From positions 2,604,001 through 2,668,000 of the forward strand of contig NZ_CP126742.1 in the NCBI RefSeq assembly GCF_030246945.1: 64,000 bases of DNA. The letters run 5' to 3'. A program made the position numbers and the translations under genes. The notes under the pieces are model-generated. The model did not search any database. It was not told where the DNA came from and saw only the letters and a list, made by a program, of their open reading frames with translations. Positions 59,085-64,000 of the stretch are shown one piece after another; position 1 is the first letter of the stretch; each line of letters starts with the position of its first letter. The stretch comes from Microbacterium sp. zg-Y1090 (lineage in GTDB: Bacteria; Actinomycetota; Actinomycetes; Actinomycetales; Microbacteriaceae).

Positions 59085-62000
59085 CACGGCAGGGCGTTGA
59101 CCTGGAGGTTGTCGAAGGTGAGGGTGACCGGCACCCGGGTGGCGGCGTTCGGAACGAAAGCGTAAACCCCGACGGAACCAGGCGCCTGCAGTCCGGCGAC
59201 GTTGTTGGTGCGCTCGACCTGCCAGCCCGGCTCGGGCGTGCCGTCCTTCCACACCTTCGCCGAGATCGTGGTGACCCCCGCGGCGGTCTTCGTGTCGACC
59301 CGGAACAGATACTTCGCACCAGGCTCGATCACGACACCCGTCTCGACCGCCGCACCCACCGCGGTGCTTCCGCCCCGCAGCACGTTCAGCCGAGCACTGC
59401 CGTCGGCCGCCGTGCGGATGCGCACCATGTACTGGTCGTCTCCCACCCGACGCGCGATCAACCCGATGTACATCGCGTCGTTGATCTTGTCGACAGCGAA
59501 CTCCCCCGTGAACGACGTCGATGTGCTGTCGATGACCGCGCTGTCGACATTGACCGTCGACGACCCCGGCATCGTGATCCGACCCACGCCATCAGCGACC
59601 GCGAACCGGTTCGCCCCCGTACGCAGCGTCCACGCGCCTCCGACGTCCGCCGAACCCCAACCCGACGCCACCGTGCGACCGAACGCATCCGCGAACAGCT
59701 GACCCGCCGGCGGCTCCACCGGAGCCGCCACCGTCACCTCAGCCGTCGTCGTCGCCGCCGCGCCGCCGTTGTCGGTCACCGTCAACCGCACCGTGTACGT
59801 CCCCGCCGCAGCGAACGCGTGCGACGCCGTCGCCCCGGCACCCGTGCCGCCGTCACCGAAGTCCCACGCATACGACGCGATCGACCCATCAGCATCCGAC
59901 GAACCCGAACCATCCACCGACACCGACAACCCCGACACCGCCGACGTGAACACCGCCACCGGCGCCACATTCGCGGGCGGGTCGACGGGAGGATCGACCG
60001 GCGGAACCACGACGGAATCCGGATTCACGACCTGGAGGTTGTCGAAGGTGAGGGTGACGGGCACCCGGGTGGCGGCGTTCGGAACGAAAGCGTAAACCCC
60101 GACGGAACCAGGCGCCTGCAGTCCGGCGACGTTGTTGGTGCGCTCGACCTGCCAGCCCGGCTCGGGCGTGCCGTCCTTCCACACCTTCGCCGAGATCGTG
60201 GTGACCCCCGCGGCGGTCTTCGTGTCGACCCGGAACAGATACTTCGCACCAGGCTCGATCACGACACCCGTCTCGACCGCCGCACCCACCGCGGTGCTTC
60301 CGCCCCGCAGCACGTTCAGCCGAGCACTGCCGTCGGCCGCCGTGCGGATGCGCACCATGTACTGGTCGTCTCCCACCCGACGCGCGATCAACCCGATGTA
60401 CATCGCGTCGTTGATCTTGTCGACAGCGAACTCCCCCGTGAACGACGTCGATGTGCTGTCGATGACCGCGCTGTCGACATTGACCGTCGACGACCCCGGC
60501 ATCGTGATCCGACCCACGCCATCAGCGACCGCGAACCGGTTCGCCCCCGTACGCAGCGTCCACGCGCCTCCGACGTCCGCCGAACCCCAACCCGACGCCA
60601 CCGTGCGACCGAACGCATCCGCGAACAGCTGACCCGCCGGCGGCTCCACCGGAGCCGCCACCGTCACCTCAGCCGTCGTCGTCGCCGCCGCGCCGCCGTT
60701 GTCGGTCACCGTCAACCGCACCGTGTACGTCCCCGCCGCAGCGAACGCGTGCGACGCCGTCGCCCCGGCACCCGTGCCGCCGTCACCGAAGTCCCACGCA
60801 TACGACGCGATCGACCCATCAGCATCCGACGAACCCGAACCATCCACCGACACCGACAACCCCGACACCGCCGACGTGAACACCGCCACCGGCGCCACAT
60901 TCGCGGGCAGCGTCGTGTCGACCCCCCGCGTGGTGGTGGCGGTCGCACCACGGTTGTCCGTGACCGTCAGGGTGACGGTATACGGCCCGGGGACGCCATA
61001 GCGGTGCGTGGCAGTCGCACCGGTGCCCGTGCTGCCGTCACCGAAGTTCCACGCGTACGACACGATCGTGCCGTCGGGGTCGCTGGACGCAGCCGCATCC
61101 ACCGAGATGTCCTGTCCCTCCTTGCGCAGGGTGAAGCTGGCCGTCGGCGCCTGGTTCGGCGCGACCAGCTCGACGACCTGGGTCACGCTGTGCGTGGCGC
61201 CGTCGTCGTCGGTGACGGTGAGTGTGATGCCCTTGCCGCCGGCCGACGCATACAGATGGGTGGCGGTGGGGCCGGTGGCCGTCGTGCCGTCACCGAAGTC
61301 CCATGTGTACGAGGCGATCGTGCCGTCGCTGTCGCTCGAAGAGGCGGCGTCGACACTGACCCGGAGGTCGTCGGCTGCAACCGTGAACCGCGCCGTCGGC
61401 GCGACGTTCGGCGGCTCGACCACCACCTGCTGGGTGGTTGTCGCGGTCGCGCCGTCATCGTCGGTCACCGTCAGCCGCACCGTATAGGTGCCACCCGTCG
61501 CGTAGGTGTGCGTCGCGAGCGCCTCAGCCGACACGCCTCCATCGCCGAACTCCCACGCGTAGGTCGCGATGCGGCCGTCGCTGTCGGTCGAGGGTGCGGC
61601 ATCGGCCGTGATCGTCAGCCCGTCGACGGCGACGGCGAAGGCCGCCACGGGGGCCTGGTTCGGGATCGGCGCACCCGAGCCCACCGCGTGGTGCGCGGCG
61701 ACCTCGTCGGCCGTGAGCACACGCGTGTACATCGCCGCCTCGTCGAAGCTGCCGATGAGATTCTGCGAGCTGGAGCCCCACGTGGTGCCACCGCCGACGC
61801 GCCAGTAGCCGGAGTAGGACTGCGCCTGAGTCTGCGGGTTGGTCCCCCGCAGCGTGCCATCGACGTACAGTCGCATCCCGTCGGGGCCCTGCGTGGCGAC
61901 GACGTGGTGCCACTGCCCGTCATTGAGCGCGGCCTGAGTGACGACCGTGTTCTCCTGCCCCGTCCATGCTCCGAACACCAGGCGTCCGTCATCGCGCATG

Positions 62001-64000
62001 AAGACGTGGCGGTCGTGGTTGCTCGAGTTGCCCGACTGGGTGTCGGCGAAGCCGAAGAGCTTGCCACCCTCCGACGTCGTGGTCTTGAACCATGTCTCGA
62101 CGCTGTACACCGTAGGGGCGGGCCCGCTCGCGGTCGTGTAGGCGTTGCCGCCGTTCGTGTTCGAGCACCCCATCTCCCACCACTGACAGGTGCGCTTGTT
62201 GAAGGAGATGCCCCGGGTCGATTCTCCGAGGGCACCGGCAGCGCCACGCGTGTAGTCACCGGCAAGTGCCCCCGGGTTCTCCTGCACGCCCGAGTCGACG
62301 ACCGTCGCACCCGATGTTTCGTCGAACCTCCAGTAGAAGTCGGGATCGGACTTGTAGATGAGTGATCCGTAGGCGTCACGGGGTTCGGCGGGCAGGTCGA
62401 GTACGCCACCGGCGGCCTCGAAGTGGCCGCGGATCTGCGTGGTCGACAGGGGCGCCGCGTAGATCGCGACGTCGTCGATCAGCCCGTTGAAGTTGTCGGA
62501 GCTCGGACGGTTCGTCCACCCGTTGAGGTTGTCACCGCCGACGCGCCAGTAGCCCTGGTAGTCCTGCCCACCGGTGACGTCGGCACGCTGCGCGACCCGC
62601 TTGCCGTCGACGAACAGCTTCATGCCGTCGGAGCCGAGCGAGGCCACCACATGGTGCCACCGGCCGTCGTTGTACGACGCCGTGCTGTTGACGGTGCGCA
62701 CACCCCCGGGGTGGGCACCGAACCAGAGGCGGCCGGCGTCGTCCATGTAGACCTGCCGGTCGTAGCTGCTCGACAGCCCGGTGTTCGCATTGCCGAAGCC
62801 GACGATCTTGCCGCCACGGGTGCTGGTGGTCTTGATCCACGTCTCGATGGTGAAGCTGTTCGGTCCCGTGGCGCTCTGGGCGGCACCGCCGAACCCGTTG
62901 ACGAACGCCGTGGCGGTGTTGGCGTCACCTTCGATCGCTCCCGCAGCACTGCGGGTGTACTCGCCGCTCAGAGCGAGGTCGTTGGTGCCACTCCAGTCGA
63001 AGGCCGTCGCGCCGGCCGCCTCGTTCAGACGCCAGTAGTTGAGAGCGTCGTCACCGAGCACAGCGTCGACGTACGCAGACGGCGCTTCGTTGGAGACGGT
63101 GACACTGACCCACGGCGACTTGACGACGTTGCCGCTCGGATCGGTGACGGTCACCCGGTAGCGGTGGCTGGCACCCGGCTGCAGCCCGGCGTCGCTCACC
63201 ACCTCGCCGGTCGGCTGCCAGAAGGTCGCGGCGATGGTCTTCTCGCTGATGGGTGCCGACGTCTCGTTGTCGCGGTAGACGCGGTAGGTCAGCGACAGGT
63301 CGTCGCGGTCCCAGTTCGTCTGATAGCGCAGACGAACCTTGCCGGACTCGTAGGAGGTCACCGACGGCGTCCAGCTCTCACCGGACAGGCGCGGGCCCTG
63401 CTTGTTCGGCGCGAGCGACCGCACCGCGAAGCGCACGAGGCCCTGCTGCCGGGTGCCGTTGACGCTGGGGAACTCTCCGCCGTAGATGACGTAGTCGTCG
63501 TTTCCGGTGACCGTCCAGACCGCCTGGTTCTGCCCGGTGAACGTTCCGGGAGGCGTCAGCGGGTACCAGTTGAGGATCTCGGGCCGCGGCGTGCCCGGGT
63601 GGTCGGGGTAGCCGTAGATGTCGGGCGTGTTGACGCCCCGCGCGTCGGTCGTCCAGGCGGTGGCGTGGTTGAAGCTCCACGGGTTGGTCTGCGGAAAGCC
63701 CCCGCTGTTGCCGCAGTAGTGCTTGTGGCTGGCTGAGTAGGCGATGTCGCGCACGATCGCGATGTCGTAGGTGTCGCCGTGGCAGTCCTCGATCCAGGCA
63801 AGCGAGCCGTCGGCCCAGTTGCCGGCGAAGGAGCCCTCGAGCGTGCCGGCGCTGCCGTAGTGCCACCCGACGCCATAGAACTTGGTGCCGTCGGTGGCCA
63901 GCGACATGATGCCGGAGCCCTCACCGGCGTTGCGGATGCGCGTGTTCACTCCGAGAGGAAGTCCCGCGCCGGTCGCACCATCGGCGCGGAAGATACCGAA
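59084..64000 (-). CDS. Giant multi-domain surface protein (propeller-like, FnIII, 2 LamG, 5 PKD, duplicated C-terminal module); N-terminus beyond window
   Basis: The frame is open from the right edge to TGA at 59084: 1638 residues visible, start missing. Order from the N side: a propeller-like region with Asn/Trp-rich turns and CHGD/HYCGNSG cysteines (about 1-210); an FnIII-like domain (VRLRYQTNWDRDDLSLTYRV to VSVTVSN); two LamG-type domains with DxxWHHVV motifs (WHHVVASLGSDGMKLFVDGK and WHHVVATQGPDGMRLYVDGT); then five PKD domains with the Y-x-WDFGDG core. PKD 4 and PKD 5 are each followed by an identical jelly-roll-like module of about 195 residues ending FDNLQV. No sortase motif, no C-terminal anchor. 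Probably a secreted carbohydrate-binding or adhesion protein tied to the EPS. Confidence 0.85.
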   Translation of the reverse strand, partial: FGIFRADGATGAGLPLGVNTRIRNAGEGSGIMSLATDGTKFYGVGWHYGSAGTLEGSFAGNWADGSLAWIEDCHGDTYDIAIVRDIAYSASHKHYCGNSGGFPQTNPWSFNHATAWTTDARGVNTPDIYGYPDHPGTPRPEILNWYPLTPPGTFTGQNQAVWTVTGNDDYVIYGGEFPSVNGTRQQGLVRFAVRSLAPNKQGPRLSGESWTPSVTSYESGKVRLRYQTNWDRDDLSLTYRVYRDNETSAPISEKTIAATFWQPTGEVVSDAGLQPGASHRYRVTVTDPSGNVVKSPWVSVTVSNEAPSAYVDAVLGDDALNYWRLNEAAGATAFDWSGTNDLALSGEYTRSAAGAIEGDANTATAFVNGFGGAAQSATGPNSFTIETWIKTTSTRGGKIVGFGNANTGLSSSYDRQVYMDDAGRLWFGAHPGGVRTVNSTASYNDGRWHHVVASLGSDGMKLFVDGKRVAQRADVTGGQDYQGYWRVGGDNLNGWTNRPSSDNFNGLIDDVAIYAAPLSTTQIRGHFEAAGGVLDLPAEPRDAYGSLIYKSDPDFYWRFDETSGATVVDSGVQENPGALAGDYTRGAAGALGESTRGISFNKRTCQWWEMGCSNTNGGNAYTTASGPAPTVYSVETWFKTTTSEGGKLFGFADTQSGNSSNHDRHVFMRDDGRLVFGAWTGQENTVVTQAALNDGQWHHVVATQGPDGMRLYVDGTLRGTNPQTQAQSYSGYWRVGGGTTWGSSSQNLIGSFDEAAMYTRVLTADEVAAHHAVGSGAPIPNQAPVAAFAVAVDGLTITADAAPSTDSDGRIATYAWEFGDGGVSAEALATHTYATGGTYTVRLTVTDDDGATATTTQQVVVEPPNVAPTARFTVAADDLRVSVDAASSSDSDGTIASYTWDFGDGTTATGPTATHLYASAGGKGITLTVTDDDGATHSVTQVVELVAPNQAPTASFTLRKEGQDISVDAAASSDPDGTIVSYAWNFGDGSTGTGATATHRYGVPGPYTVTLTVTDNRGATATTTRGVDTTLPANVAPVAVFTSAVSGLSVSVDGSGSSDADGSIASYAWDFGDGGTGAGATASHAFAAAGTYTVRLTVTDNGGAAATTTAEVTVAAPVEPPAGQLFADAFGRTVASGWGSADVGGAWTLRTGANRFAVADGVGRITMPGSSTVNVDSAVIDSTSTSFTGEFAVDKINDAMYIGLIARRVGDDQYMVRIRTAADGSARLNVLRGGSTAVGAAVETGVVIEPGAKYLFRVDTKTAAGVTTISAKVWKDGTPEPGWQVERTNNVAGLQAPGSVGVYAFVPNAATRVPVTLTFDNLQVVNPDSVVVPPVDPPVDPPANVAPVAVFTSAVSGLSVSVDGSGSSDADGSIASYAWDFGDGGTGAGATASHAFAAAGTYTVRLTVTDNGGAAATTTAEVTVAAPVEPPAGQLFADAFGRTVASGWGSADVGGAWTLRTGANRFAVADGVGRITMPGSSTVNVDSAVIDSTSTSFTGEFAVDKINDAMYIGLIARRVGDDQYMVRIRTAADGSARLNVLRGGSTAVGAAVETGVVIEPGAKYLFRVDTKTAAGVTTISAKVWKDGTPEPGWQVERTNNVAGLQAPGSVGVYAFVPNAATRVPVTLTFDNLQVNALP
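59099..60908. repeat. Direct duplication, two 880-bp copies inside the surface-protein gene
   Basis: 59099-59978 and 60029-60908, offset 930 bp (310 codons). By eye there is a single mismatch (59129 versus 60059). Each copy encodes one PKD domain plus the C-terminal module. Near-perfect DNA identity means the duplication is recent or kept equal by recombination. Confidence 0.92.

Noticed and set aside
59057..62365. An 1102-residue open frame on the plus strand
   Set aside because: It is the antisense shadow of the PKD protein gene, repeated because that gene contains an 880-bp duplication.

Overview
The window is a high-GC (roughly 70 %) actinobacterial chromosome segment. Gene content and sequence style point to Microbacteriaceae, most likely Microbacterium or a close relative: GuaB3 beside GuaB, DUF3817 and SURF1 proteins, groES under CIRCE, many GTG/TTG starts, GTGA/ATGA gene overlaps and leaderless promoters. 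Genus assignment is inference. No tRNA, rRNA, CRISPR array, insertion sequence or prophage gene was seen.

Layout. 0-8.5 kb: mixed accessory and envelope genes (partial iron-containing redox enzyme, MBL hydrolase, two tiny acidic proteins, FUSC-type membrane protein, secreted M23 peptidase, two-gene ABC exporter, glycerophosphodiesterase, Bax inhibitor-1 protein). 8.5-16 kb: glycosyltransferase and a purine block (guaA, guaB3, guaB) interleaved with DUF3817 and SURF1 genes. 16-22 kb: a branched-chain-amino-acid-type (HAAT) transporter, livHMGF, facing its lipoprotein binding protein across a 123-bp tandem repeat. 22-31 kb: rarD, groES, a methyltransferase, tsaD-rimI-tsaB-tsaE, alr, acpS and an ArsR/SRPBCC pair. 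31-45 kb: amino-sugar and cell-wall precursor genes (glmS, glmM), coaA, ppx/gppA, rplM-rpsI and a small stress-type membrane/PRC/CsbD cluster. Two exopolysaccharide (EPS) genes are embedded here: the polyprenyl glycosylphosphotransferase at 35.4 kb and a DegT-fold protein at 37.2 kb. 45-64 kb: the main EPS cluster, with a nucleotidyltransferase, four glycosyltransferases, Wzx flippase, Wzc-type kinase, Wzy polymerase, two acyltransferases, a secreted beta-helix protein and a giant PKD/LamG surface protein that runs off the right edge.

The EPS parts fit a Wzx/Wzy pathway. The glycosylphosphotransferase starts the lipid-linked repeat unit, glycosyltransferases extend it, acyltransferases decorate it, Wzx flips it, Wzy polymerises it and Wzc controls length. 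GlmS and GlmM feed UDP-GlcNAc.

The most unusual signal is in the untranslated leaders of the EPS genes. Short hairpins with unrelated stems repeatedly present the same G-run, UGGGG(G), usually as (C)AUUGGGGA, in their loops, always on the sense strand of the downstream EPS gene. Examples lie upstream of the genes at 35451, 38368(-), 45521(-), 45931, 49878/49992 and 53651(-). This looks like a previously undescribed RNA-level regulon for EPS production. Other notable points are a DegT-family protein with Asn at the PLP-lysine position, about fourteen candidate leaderless promoters, a strong excess of GGATGCC/GGCATCC, a dispersed hairpin element in two convergent gaps, and an almost perfect 880-bp duplication in the giant surface protein.
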